This document shows positions 39,634 to 47,698 of a stretch of DNA of 64,000 bases, piece by piece. The stretch covers positions 1-64,000 of the forward strand of contig JAFGAS010000052.1 in the NCBI GenBank assembly GCA_016933535.1, written 5' to 3'. Positions within the stretch are counted from its first letter, which is position 1, and every line of letters begins with the position of its first letter. This DNA comes from Candidatus Zymogenaceae bacterium (GTDB lineage Bacteria > Desulfobacterota > Zymogenia > Zymogenales > Zymogenaceae). Position numbers and translations under genes: made by a program. The notes beneath the pieces are model-generated. The model ran no database searches. It had not been told where the DNA came from and saw only the letters and a program-made list of their open reading frames with translations.

Positions 39634-40880
39634 AGTGTCTTGTAGAGGTATACCTCGACGATCGTGCCGGCCTCGATGCCCTCCCGCATTGGATCGATGA
39701 CGATGATTCCGTCGCTCTTCGTCAAGATCGATACCGCCCCGGATTTGCCGAGGATGGGGATGGCCCGTGGTGGCCGATCGGGCGCACCGAATTCAAGGGC
39801 CGCCGGGACATAGACGTGCTTGCCGGGGGATCCGGCGATATTCCGGGTGATTTGCGCCGATATGCTTCGGGCGAACGGCCCGGCGTTTCGGTTTCCTCCG
39901 ATTCTCCTGATGAGGGGGGCGATAAAGATCGTAAAGATCACCAATGCCCCCGCCGGATGTCCCGGCAGCCCGATGACGGGCACATCGCCGACCATCCCGA
40001 AGATGGTCGGTTTTCCGGGCTTGACGGCAAGCCCGTGTACGAGCACTCCCGGCCGGCCGCTGTCGTTGATAGCTTCCTCCGTAAAGTCCATTCCTCCCAC
40101 GGAGCTGCCGCCGGAGAGGATTACCATGTCGGAGTTCTGCACGCTGCGCCCGATTGTGTCAGTGAGGAGGTCGAGGTCGTCTCCTATCGTTGGCAGAAGG
40201 GACGGGACCCCTCCCGCCTGGGTAACTCCCGCGGCAACGGCGTATTTGTTGATATCCCGGACCTTGCCCGGGGCAGGCGTTTGGGCCGGCTCCACCACCT
40301 CGGCGCCGGTGGAAAAGACGGTGACCGCCGGTCTCTTGAAGACTTCGATTTCGAGGATCCCCAGACCCATCAGTGCCCCAATGTCAAAGGGACCCAGCGG
40401 CCGGCCCGCCGGAACGATCGCTGCGCCCCGGGCGACGTCTTCGCCGACGAGAGCCAGGTTTTCGAGCCGGGCGGCCGCACGCCGGACTTCCAGCGTCTCT
40501 TCGTCGACCAGATCGGCATGTTCGATCATCACCACGGCGTCGGCCCCCTCCGGGATCATTCCGCCCGTTACGACTCGCGCCGCCTCCCCCGATTTCAGGG
40601 GGCGTTCTGCCTTGGTGCCGACAGGGATATCATCGGCCAGATCGAGGTAGAGGGGAATGGACTCGGACGCCCCATGCGTGTCCGAATTTATTACCGCAAA
40701 TCCGTCGACGGTCGATCGGGGGAACTCCGGAAGGTCTCCCGGGGAGATCACATCGGCGGCCGGTGTTCTGCCGACGGCGTCGGCCGTCGAAACGACCTCA
40801 GTGGCCGTTATCCGTTCGCACCGGGCGATAATCGCCTCAAATTCGGCGACCGCCGTCAGTTGGAGGAATCCTTTTCTCAC
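39630..40880 (-). CDS. moeA: Molybdopterin molybdenum/tungsten transferase
   Basis: A 416-residue MoeA. PEFPRSTVDGFAVI near residue 52, VTGGMIPEGADAVVMIEHA, GAEVVEPAQ, SGGSSVGGMDFT, HGLAVKPGKPTIFG and GLPGHPAGALV are all present, followed by a C-terminal domain IV. MoeA inserts molybdate or tungstate into adenylated molybdopterin. Two MoeA-type proteins in one operon is common where both metals are used. It overlaps its neighbours by four bases on each side. Confidence 0.95.
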   Translation of the reverse strand: MRKGFLQLTAVAEFEAIIARCERITATEVVSTADAVGRTPAADVISPGDLPEFPRSTVDGFAVINSDTHGASESIPLYLDLADDIPVGTKAERPLKSGEAARVVTGGMIPEGADAVVMIEHADLVDEETLEVRRAAARLENLALVGEDVARGAAIVPAGRPLGPFDIGALMGLGILEIEVFKRPAVTVFSTGAEVVEPAQTPAPGKVRDINKYAVAAGVTQAGGVPSLLPTIGDDLDLLTDTIGRSVQNSDMVILSGGSSVGGMDFTEEAINDSGRPGVLVHGLAVKPGKPTIFGMVGDVPVIGLPGHPAGALVIFTIFIAPLIRRIGGNRNAGPFARSISAQITRNIAGSPGKHVYVPAALEFGAPDRPPRAIPILGKSGAVSILTKSDGIIVIDPMREGIEAGTIVEVYLYKTL

Positions 40881-41902
40881 ATTTCTCCCTGGGGATGATA
40901 CATCGTTATCGAGGAGGCCTTAAACGCGATGGAGACTTCCTCGCCGATGAAGAGTCCCATCTCTCTGACGGAACGGTCGGTGACGGTAATCCTGAAATCC
41001 TCGTCGGTCCTTACCGTAACCGTGACTCGGTCGCCGTCCTTCATCATTTCTATGATCTGGCCAGAGAAACAATTGCGGGCGCTGGATGAGACGGGCTCTT
41101 TTGATATGATAATATCGTTGGGATTCACCGATATCTGTTGGACGTCTTTTTCAAATACCGGCAGCTTGATTCGGGCGCGTCCCGTATAGAAAACCGGCTC
41201 ACCGTTTTCTTTTTCGGCAACCCCCGAAAAGATGTTCATAAGGGACGTGCCCTGGGTCTTTCCGTACATGAGGGTGACGACCTCATGGGACAGGCGATAG
41301 GCCTGGTTGAGGTTGTGGGTGGAAAAGATAATGGTCATGCCGGCGGTCTCGTTTATTCGCCTGATGATTTGTTCTATCCGGCCGGCGTTGGTTCCGTCGA
41401 CGTTGGCCGTCGGCTCGTCCAAAAGCAGGATATCCGGAGAGATAGCCAGCGCCCGGGCGACGGCGACCCGCTTCTTCTCTCCGCCCGAGAGGGTGCGTGC
41501 GTTCCTTGTGGCAAATCCTTCCATACCGACGGCCCGAAGGGCCTCCAACACGCGCAGTTTCCGCTCCTGTTTGGGTACGTCATGATAGATCAGTCCCATG
41601 GCGACGTTCTTCTTAACGCTCGTGTGAAACATCACCGGTTCCTGATGAACCAGGGTAATGCGCCTCCTGGTCTCCGGGGAGGGCAACAGCGTAGTGTCGG
41701 TCCCGGACAGAAGGATCGTTCCGGCGGTGGGGGGGGTGAGGTGGGCGAGGATGGAAAGGAGCGTGCTCTTGCCCGATCCGTTAGGCCCCACGAGCCCATA
41801 GATTTTCCCGCGGATAAACGAGCGCTCCCCGACATTCAGGACGGTCCCGGTATTATAGACCTTGGTGAGACCGGTAATTTGAATGGCGTAATCGGTGTTC
41901 AT
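40877..41902 (-). CDS. tupC: ABC transporter ATPase, tungstate type
   Basis: A 341-residue ATP-binding subunit. Walker A GPNGSGKS, signature LSGGEKKRVAVARAL, Walker B ILLLDEPTANVD and the switch FSTHNLNQA are intact in the first 220 residues. The C-terminal part (ISVNPNDIIISKEP and on) is a TOBE/Mop-like oxyanion-binding domain, usual in molybdate and tungstate systems. It overlaps tupB by four bases. Assignment to tungstate rests mainly on the permease. Confidence 0.88.
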   Translation of the reverse strand: MNTDYAIQITGLTKVYNTGTVLNVGERSFIRGKIYGLVGPNGSGKSTLLSILAHLTPPTAGTILLSGTDTTLLPSPETRRRITLVHQEPVMFHTSVKKNVAMGLIYHDVPKQERKLRVLEALRAVGMEGFATRNARTLSGGEKKRVAVARALAISPDILLLDEPTANVDGTNAGRIEQIIRRINETAGMTIIFSTHNLNQAYRLSHEVVTLMYGKTQGTSLMNIFSGVAEKENGEPVFYTGRARIKLPVFEKDVQQISVNPNDIIISKEPVSSSARNCFSGQIIEMMKDGDRVTVTVRTDEDFRITVTDRSVREMGLFIGEEVSIAFKASSITMYHPQGEM

Positions 41903-42615
41903 GAGCTGTCCCCGATGCGCTTGAGCCGTTGTATCGGGATGTTGACGGCCAGCGCGAGAATCAACAGAATAATACCGAGGGCCATCCCGAGGGAGAATTC
42001 TCCCTTGCCCGTCTCCAGCGCAATGGCGGTGGTAAGCGTCCGGGTATGTCCCTTGATATTGCCTCCCAGCATCATGGCTGCGCCCACCTCCGCGATGACC
42101 CGGGCGAATCCCGCTGCCACGCAGACGAGATAGCCTATCCTGCCCTCAAAGAAAACGGCCATGGATGCCTGGAAGGGTGAAGCACCGAGGGTGAGGGCCG
42201 TTTGCCTGACGAGGGGATTGATCGACTGGGTGGTGGATATGGCAAACGCGACGATAATCGGAAAACAGAGTACCGTCTCACCGATGATGATTGCCCCGGG
42301 GGTAAACAGGAGGCCGAGAAAGCCGAAGGGACCGCTCTTGGAAAGGAGCGCGTATCCGAAGAGCCCCACGACGGTCGTCGGCAGCGCCATGAGGGTGGAA
42401 AAGATCGTCACGAGGCTGTTCTTTCCCCTGAATTCATGGGTGCCGATCAGAAAGCCCGTCGGAAGGGCGAAGAGCGTTCCGATGAGGGTGGCCGTAAACG
42501 AGCAGAAGAGGGTGAGCCCCACGATCTCGTAGACCTGCGGGTCCAGCATAACGATCAGGATGACGGCCTGTCTCAATCCCTCGGTGATGTATCTGATGGC
42601 CTCAAGCTTAAACAC
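41899..42615 (-). CDS. tupB: Tungstate-type ABC transporter permease
   Basis: A 238-residue membrane permease with about five or six helices. ALPTTVVGLFGYALLSKSGP, LTLGASPFQA in the coupling loop, and ARVIAEVGAAMMLGGNIKGH followed by TRTLTTAIALETGKGEFSLG are close to TupB proteins. The start is a GTG at 42615 with GGGGAG about six bases upstream; in-frame ATGs further up lack a ribosome site. It is the first gene after a 430-base leader with a probable cofactor riboswitch. The substrate-binding gene tupA, usually next to tupB, is missing. Confidence 0.88.
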   Translation of the reverse strand: MFKLEAIRYITEGLRQAVILIVMLDPQVYEIVGLTLFCSFTATLIGTLFALPTGFLIGTHEFRGKNSLVTIFSTLMALPTTVVGLFGYALLSKSGPFGFLGLLFTPGAIIIGETVLCFPIIVAFAISTTQSINPLVRQTALTLGASPFQASMAVFFEGRIGYLVCVAAGFARVIAEVGAAMMLGGNIKGHTRTLTTAIALETGKGEFSLGMALGIILLILALAVNIPIQRLKRIGDSS

Positions 42616-43043
42616 ACGGACTCCCCATTTTTGCTGTCCCGCAGTGAGCATGACCGCCGTGTACCGGGCCGATCCGGCGGGGACGGTCTGTCCTCCCATA
42701 CTTCATTTTGCGTTCTTCGCATTACGAATACGGATGAACTGAATAGTACATCGGGGCCGATGGATATTCGGGGGGGAAATCCTTCAAAGGGATGTCCCGA
42801 AGCGCCGATAGATACGGTTGTTTTCCAGGGAGTCGGTCGGCGGGGCATCAGGAAGGTGGGAGTTTCCTGGACGCCGATAGGCGTATCATGTTAGCCAACT
42901 CTCCTTTTCAAACACGGAGGGCCCGGCCGTTTCCCGCCGAACCGTATCGTCCAATCACCTTAGCGCCACCCGGTTACCCGTCATTGACTGCGATGGGATG
43001 GATGCGGGCCTTTGACCGTAGGTGAAATGGATCGGAGAATTAT
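42616..43043 (-). other. Long 5' leader of the tup-moe-moa operon
   Basis: About 430 bases lie between the promoter at 43050-43079 and the tupB start. The middle holds the probable riboswitch (42811-42887). The rest (42616-42810 and 42888-43043) has no credible gene, and no tupA remnant could be recognised in any frame. GGGA / TCCC pairings near 42790 may belong to the expression platform. Confidence 0.6.
42811..42887 (-). promoter_or_regulatory. Probable Moco/tungsten-cofactor riboswitch
   Basis: On the minus strand an outer stem GATACG / CGTATC (42882-42887 with 42811-42816) and an inner stem TCCAGG / CCTGGA (42866-42871 with 42824-42829) enclose AAACTCCCACCTTCCTGATG and GACCGACTCCC, which look like the conserved parts of the Moco RNA motif as I remember it. 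A small CGCC-TATC-GGCG hairpin sits between the stems. The short interior suggests the form without the P3 stem, linked with tungsten cofactor. It heads an operon for exactly that cofactor. Confidence 0.55.
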
Positions 43044-43049
43044 CTTTTA

Positions 43050-43079
43050 ATTATAAGTAAAGAAAGGAGTTGCTGTCAA
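43050..43079 (-). promoter_or_regulatory. Promoter of the tup-moe-moa operon
   Basis: On the minus strand TTGACA (43074-43079), 18 bases, TATAAT (43050-43055). Divergent from the promoter at 43141. Confidence 0.75.
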
Positions 43080-43140
43080 GCCAATTTCGCTCTATTATAG
43101 TATGAAAAGGGCATATTCGAGCCGAATTATTTAAATTTTC

Positions 43141-43169
43141 TTGACAAAGAAAAGGCGTTTAGCTATATA
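43141..43169 (+). promoter_or_regulatory. Promoter of the DUF177-rpmF-fab-rib operon
   Basis: TTGACA (43141-43146), 17 bases, TATATA (43164-43169), about 60 bases before the first start codon of the long rightward operon. Confidence 0.75.
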
Positions 43170-43230
43170 TATCCAAATATCTCGAATTTGATGATAAATT
43201 CAGAGTAGATTGTAGATCGGATATGGGGAT

Positions 43231-43830
43231 ATGGATTTTCTTCTCTTTAAGCTCGGAGAGATCCCTTCGGGCGGAACATCCATCGAGATTCCCGGACGCC
43301 GTGCATTCCAGCAATGGCCGGAAAGCGTACGTCGCCTGGAGATCCATACCGTTATCGACGGAACCGATTGGCAGGATGACCTGCTCGGCGTCATACAGGA
43401 GGTCGATCTCGCCTTTCCTCGCGGTTTCGAGGGAACGATTTCGCTCGAACGGGCTAATAATACGCTTGTTGTCGAGGGGCACATTCAGACGGTTGCTCAA
43501 AGGGCGTGCGGCCGCTGCACCGAGCTCTTTAATAGAGATTTCGACATCTCGTTTAAGAGCGTATTTACCCACGAGACGGTCGCCGGAAAAGACGTAGAAT
43601 TGAAGAGAGAAGACCTCGACCTTAATTTTTTTCACGGAGATATGTTCGATATCGGACAGGTTATCATAGAACAGATATCCCTCAGCCTGCCTATCAAGCC
43701 GCTATGCCAAGACGATTGCCTGGGGCTCTGCGTCAGGTGCGGCAAGAATCTCAATGATGGGATTTGCGGCTGCGGGGATGAATCTGTCGACGTCAGATTT
43801 GAAAAACTGAAGAATCTCCACATCAAGTAA
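43231..43830 (+). CDS. DUF177 (YceD-like) protein
   Basis: A 199-residue protein of the YceD/DUF177 family, which in most bacteria sits just before rpmF. GHIQTVAQRACGRCTELFN and the later EQISLSLPIKPLCQDDC, GLCVRCGKNLNDGICGCG are the conserved Cys-bearing blocks. Its role is linked to 23S rRNA maturation in plants and bacteria. GGGGAT precedes the ATG. It leads the operon and is 14 bases before rpmF. Confidence 0.9.
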   Translation: MDFLLFKLGEIPSGGTSIEIPGRRAFQQWPESVRRLEIHTVIDGTDWQDDLLGVIQEVDLAFPRGFEGTISLERANNTLVVEGHIQTVAQRACGRCTELFNRDFDISFKSVFTHETVAGKDVELKREDLDLNFFHGDMFDIGQVIIEQISLSLPIKPLCQDDCLGLCVRCGKNLNDGICGCGDESVDVRFEKLKNLHIK

Positions 43831-43844
43831 CAGAGGAAATAACC

Positions 43845-44027
43845 ATGGCTGTTCCTAAAAGAAAATTATCACGCGCGCGCAGGGGGAAACGTCGGTCCCA
43901 TCAGGGACTCGAGGCGCCCGGCCGCAGTCTCTGTACGAACTGCGGAGAGGCCAAGGCCCCCCACGAGGTATGCCCCCACTGCGGTTACTATAAAAATCGG
44001 GAGGTAATCAAGATCGAGGAAGAATAG
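43845..44027 (+). CDS. rpmF: 50S ribosomal protein L32
   Basis: A 60-residue L32, starting MAVPKRKLSRARRGKRRSHQ, with the zinc-binding CTNCGEAKAPHEVCPHCGYY. This is the Cys-plus (zinc) form. AGAGGAA precedes the ATG. The TAG stop shares a base with the GTG start of fabK. Confidence 0.97.
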   Translation: MAVPKRKLSRARRGKRRSHQGLEAPGRSLCTNCGEAKAPHEVCPHCGYYKNREVIKIEEE

Positions 44028-44980
44028 TGATCGCCTCGAGATTACTGCCGCTGCTCGGCATTAGGTATCCGATTCTGCAGGGAGGTATGGCGCGGGTATC
44101 CCGCGCGGCGCTCGTGGCGGCCGTGAGCGAAGCAGGTGGGCTCGGGATCATCGGCGCCGGGCTCATGGAGCCGGACGAACTCAAAGACGAAATAGGGAAA
44201 ACCCGTAATCTGACTTCACGTCCATTCGGGGTGAACCTTATCCTGACGGCGCCGCTGGCCGAAGAAAAGCTCGCTGTCGTTGTCCGGGAGGGAGTGCGGG
44301 TGCTTACCGTCGGTGCGGGAAACGCCGGTCCGATTGTCAGAAAGGCCGAGGGTGCCGACCTTGCCGTTATCCCGGTGGTGGCGTCGGTGAGCCTGGCCGT
44401 ACGGATGGAGCGGGCGGGGGCCGCAGCGGTCATCGCCGAGGGGTATGAGTCCGGCGGGCACGTCGGCGAATTGACGACGATGGCTCTCGTTGCGATGGTC
44501 AGCCGTTCGGTTTCGATCCCGGTGATCGCGGCCGGGGGTATAGCCGACGGAAGGGGCCTGGCGTCGGCGCTCATGCTCGGGGCCGAAGGGGTACAGATGG
44601 GGACGGTCTTTTGTACGGCCGATGAATGCAGCGTGCATGAGCGGTGGAAAGAGCGAATCATCAACGCCGGAGACCGGGATACCATCGTTACGGGGAGATC
44701 CACGGGACATCCGGTGAGGATTATCAGAAACAGGCTCGCGCGCAAGCTCCTCGATATGGAAAAGCGGGGGGGCGGTCCGGAAGAGATATTACGGTTCGGA
44801 GAGGGGGCGCTTGAGCGTGCGGTCCAGGGGGACGTTGAAGAAGGGTCCGTGATGGCGGGCCAGATCTCGGGGCTTGTCGGAGAGCGGAAATCGGCAGGGA
44901 AGATCATCGACGACGTCATGGCCGAAGCCCAACGCACGATCCGGGCCGTGAGCGAACGAATTACAGAAGAGCGAAGATAA
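44027..44980 (+). CDS. fabK: Enoyl-ACP reductase II (FabK)
   Basis: A 317-residue FMN-dependent enoyl-ACP reductase. It follows S. pneumoniae FabK block by block: PILQGGMARVS, VIAEGYESGGHVGELTTM with catalytic His145, SIPVIAAGGIADGRGLASAL, MLGAEGVQMGTVF and STGHPVRIIRNRLARKLLDME. It starts at a GTG overlapping the rpmF stop by one base. In related genomes plsX and fabH occupy this spot; here FabK replaces them. It differs from the two nitronate monooxygenase paralogs at 2238 and 3633 by its FabK-specific C-terminal part. Confidence 0.88.
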   Translation: MIASRLLPLLGIRYPILQGGMARVSRAALVAAVSEAGGLGIIGAGLMEPDELKDEIGKTRNLTSRPFGVNLILTAPLAEEKLAVVVREGVRVLTVGAGNAGPIVRKAEGADLAVIPVVASVSLAVRMERAGAAAVIAEGYESGGHVGELTTMALVAMVSRSVSIPVIAAGGIADGRGLASALMLGAEGVQMGTVFCTADECSVHERWKERIINAGDRDTIVTGRSTGHPVRIIRNRLARKLLDMEKRGGGPEEILRFGEGALERAVQGDVEEGSVMAGQISGLVGERKSAGKIIDDVMAEAQRTIRAVSERITEERR

Positions 44981-45194
44981 ACGGCGTTCACGCTGACCGG
45001 TCGGTCGTATCTCGACCGACCGTGAAAAACGGGAGGGATGTGCGGGAGCGGGGGGCGCGTCGACGATTTGGAACGCGGGGACTTCGGTTTCATGCCGCAC
45101 ATGACATAATAGGGCGCCGGGAGGGGCGCCCAAGGCGATTATCCGCGGCGGGAGTGACCGATCACGCCGCGGGCCACGTATCAGAGGGTAAGCG
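44981..45194. other. Gap between fabK and fabD with a ten-base hairpin
   Basis: The rest of the operon is compact, but this gap is 214 bases. It contains CGGTCGGTCG / CGACCGACCG (44998-45007 with 45013-45022), loop TATCT. There is no T-run for a terminator. The arms carry TGACCG and CGGTCA-like half-sites resembling the TetR operators at 26452 and 27333. No remnant of plsX or fabH was recognised. Confidence 0.5.
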
Positions 45195-46142
45195 GTGGCC
45201 TTTTTTGCTCTTGTATTTCCCGGACAGGGTTCCCAGTCTGTGGGAATGGGCGGCGACATCATCGCCGATTTCAAGGCAGCCCGGCTCGTCTTTGAAGAGG
45301 CCGAGGACGAGCTCCATAAGAACATAAGGAGGCTCATCCTCCAAGGGCCTCAGGAAGAGCTCTCGAAGACAGAAAACACGCAGCCGGCAATCCTCGTCCT
45401 GTCGGCGGCAATCCACGCGGCGCTGCGGGAGGCCGGCGTGGGAAGCAATAACCTTCCGGCGTTCGCCGCAGGCCACAGCTTGGGAGAATACTCGGCGCTC
45501 GTTGCCGCCGAGTCACTATCGATACGGCAGGCCGCCGGCCTTGTGGGAAAGCGGGCGGCGTTCATGCAGCAGGCGGTGGCCGAGGGGCAGGGCGCGATGG
45601 CGGCAGTCATCGGGCTTTCGAGTGAGCGGCTGGATTCGGTGCTCAAAGAGGCCTCGACCGCAGACGAAATCGTTGCGGCGGCCAATTTCAACGCACCGGG
45701 ACAGATCGTTATCTCGGGACACCGCGGTGCGGTACAACGGGCGCAACAGGGTGCAAAGGAGGCCGGAGCGCGGGCCGTTATTGTCCTCAAGGTAAGCGTC
45801 CCCTCACACTGTCCGTTGATGGAAGGGGCGGCCGATAATCTGAAGCGGGTGCTTGCCGGGATATCCTTTAAAGAGCCCGCAGTACCGGTTGTGTCCAATG
45901 TTACGGCGACACCGTACTCCGGGGCCGATGCGATTGCCGACCTGTTGGCCAAGCAGCTCATCCTGCCGGTCAGGTGGGAACAGAGTGTGCGTTACATGGT
46001 CGATAACGGCGTTACTGGTTTCATCGAGGTGGGGCCGGGCGCGGTGTTGTCGGGTTTGATCAAACGGATAGATGCTCAGGTGGCAACGCTGGCGGTCGGC
46101 AACACGGCCTCCCTCAGGGAGGCACAAAAAAAGTATCAATAA
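45195..46142 (+). CDS. fabD: Malonyl-CoA:ACP transacylase
   Basis: A 315-residue FabD that loads malonate onto ACP. The opening FALVFPGQGSQSVGMG, the nucleophile Ser95 in GHSLGEYSAL, NFNAPGQIVISG and KVSVPSHCPLM with the catalytic His are all present. It starts at a GTG with GAGGG upstream. Confidence 0.96.
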   Translation: MAFFALVFPGQGSQSVGMGGDIIADFKAARLVFEEAEDELHKNIRRLILQGPQEELSKTENTQPAILVLSAAIHAALREAGVGSNNLPAFAAGHSLGEYSALVAAESLSIRQAAGLVGKRAAFMQQAVAEGQGAMAAVIGLSSERLDSVLKEASTADEIVAAANFNAPGQIVISGHRGAVQRAQQGAKEAGARAVIVLKVSVPSHCPLMEGAADNLKRVLAGISFKEPAVPVVSNVTATPYSGADAIADLLAKQLILPVRWEQSVRYMVDNGVTGFIEVGPGAVLSGLIKRIDAQVATLAVGNTASLREAQKKYQ

Positions 46143-46214
46143 TCTTGCAAAATCGGGAAACTTGTGTTTTAGATATATAAATGAGGTTCATGATACGTCA
46201 GGGGGAGGTGGTAC

Positions 46215-46955
46215 GTGCTTGACGGAAAGGTGGCGATCGTAACCGGGGCTTCCCGGGGGATCGGACGGGCGATAGCGGTTAATCTCGCGGCGCAAAAGGC
46301 CCGTGTCTTTATCAACTATCGTCAGAACGAGCAAGCCGCCCGACAGGTTCAAGAAGAAATCGTAAAAGAGGGGGGGGCGGCCGATCTCCTCGAATGCGAC
46401 GTGGCCTCACCGGACAATGTTGCCGGGGCCGTCAAAAAGGTGCTGGAGGCGGCGGGACACATCGACATACTGGTAAATAACGCCGGACGAACCCGCGACA
46501 ACATCTTCGTCTTTATGAAGGAGAGCGATTGGGACGAGGTACTGGACACGAACCTCAAGGGGACCTACCTGATGACCAAGGCGGTCATCAGGCCGATGTT
46601 CAAGGCCAAATGGGGACGGATCGTAACTATCGCATCGGTCGCAGGTCAATATGGAAACCCCGGACAGGTCAACTATTCGGCCTCCAAGGCGGGGATAATC
46701 GGTTTTACCAAGGCGGTGGGCCGGGAACTTGCCGAGCGGGGGATCACCGTCAATGCCGTATCACCGGGGCTCATCGATACGGAGATGAGCCGGAGCCTTC
46801 CCGAGAAGGCGAGGCAGGAGATCGTCTCTCAGATTCCTATCGGCAGGATAGGAACGGCCGAAGAGGTGGCCGATGCGGTGAGTTTTTTGGTTTCCGAATG
46901 GGCCGACTATATCACCGGCCAGGTCATTGCGGTAAACGGCGGCTTGTTTATGTAA
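46215..46955 (+). CDS. fabG: 3-oxoacyl-ACP reductase
   Basis: A 246-residue SDR of the FabG type using NADPH. TGASRGIGRAI, NNAGRTRD, Ser141, Tyr154 and Lys158 (YSASK), and the C-terminal GQVIAVNGGLFM are all in place. The GTG start has a strong GGAGGTGG site. Next gene is acpP, as in most bacteria. Confidence 0.96.
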   Translation: MLDGKVAIVTGASRGIGRAIAVNLAAQKARVFINYRQNEQAARQVQEEIVKEGGAADLLECDVASPDNVAGAVKKVLEAAGHIDILVNNAGRTRDNIFVFMKESDWDEVLDTNLKGTYLMTKAVIRPMFKAKWGRIVTIASVAGQYGNPGQVNYSASKAGIIGFTKAVGRELAERGITVNAVSPGLIDTEMSRSLPEKARQEIVSQIPIGRIGTAEEVADAVSFLVSEWADYITGQVIAVNGGLFM

Positions 46956-47003
46956 CCCATGTTATTACTGTTTGTTAGCAATATACAATCGTAGGAGGAA
47001 AAA

Positions 47004-47237
47004 ATGGCATCGGTTGAGGAAAGGGTTTTAGAAATAATCGCAGAACAGCTCGGACTGGATAAGGACGAGATACAACTGGAAGCTTCCTTTATCGACGACC
47101 TGGGTGCTGACTCTCTGGATATCGTAGAGATGATCATGACCATAGAGGATGAATTTGACGTGGAGATTTCCGATGAGGACGCAGAAAAAATCGCCACGGT
47201 TCAGGACGCCATTAGCTATATTAACGATAAGCTCTAA
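47004..47237 (+). CDS. acpP: Acyl carrier protein
   Basis: A 77-residue acidic ACP with the 4'-phosphopantetheine site Ser37 in [16 protein letters not shown] before the ATG is strong, as expected for a highly made protein. The usual fabF downstream is absent; rpiB follows after 11 bases. Confidence 0.98.
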   Translation: MASVEERVLEIIAEQLGLDKDEIQLEASFIDDLGADSLDIVEMIMTIEDEFDVEISDEDAEKIATVQDAISYINDKL

Positions 47238-47248
47238 TCGGGAAGTTC

Positions 47249-47698
47249 ATGAAGGTAGCCGTCGGTTCGGACCATGGTGGTCTGGACCTCAAGAAGATAG
47301 TGGGCGAGGTACTTGCGGCCGAAGGTATTCAGGTCATCGATGTGGGCACGGACTCTCCCGACTCGGTTGACTATCCGGATTACGCCAGGAAAGTGGCGGA
47401 ACTGGTTCGGGGTGGATCCGTCGATCTGGGTATTCTCATCTGCGGGACGGGAATCGGAATGAGTATTGCCGCCAACAAGGTTCCGGGAATTCGGGCGGCT
47501 TTGGCATGGGATATCTTTACGGCTCGCATGGCGCGTCGGCACAACAACGCGAATATCCTCGCGTTAGGAGGAAGGACTACCGGACCCGAATTGGCCAGGG
47601 AAATTGTCAAGACCTTTGTTCGGGAGCCTTTTGAGGCCGGCCGGCATGAAAAACGAGTTAACAAGATAGCAGAAATCGAAAGGGAATCGCATCAATGA
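47249..47698 (+). CDS. rpiB: Ribose-5-phosphate isomerase B
   Basis: A 149-residue RpiB that interconverts ribose and ribulose 5-phosphate. [12 protein letters not shown], the catalytic Cys in [15 protein letters not shown] and [13 protein letters not shown] identify it. It overlaps glyA by four bases. Confidence 0.95.
   Translation: MKVAVGSDHGGLDLKKIVGEVLAAEGIQVIDVGTDSPDSVDYPDYARKVAELVRGGSVDLGILICGTGIGMSIAANKVPGIRAALAWDIFTARMARRHNNANILALGGRTTGPELAREIVKTFVREPFEAGRHEKRVNKIAEIERESHQ

Noticed and set aside
44981-45194. A decayed plsX or fabH between fabK and fabD
   Set aside because: No frame gives recognisable motifs, and the region is too short for either gene.
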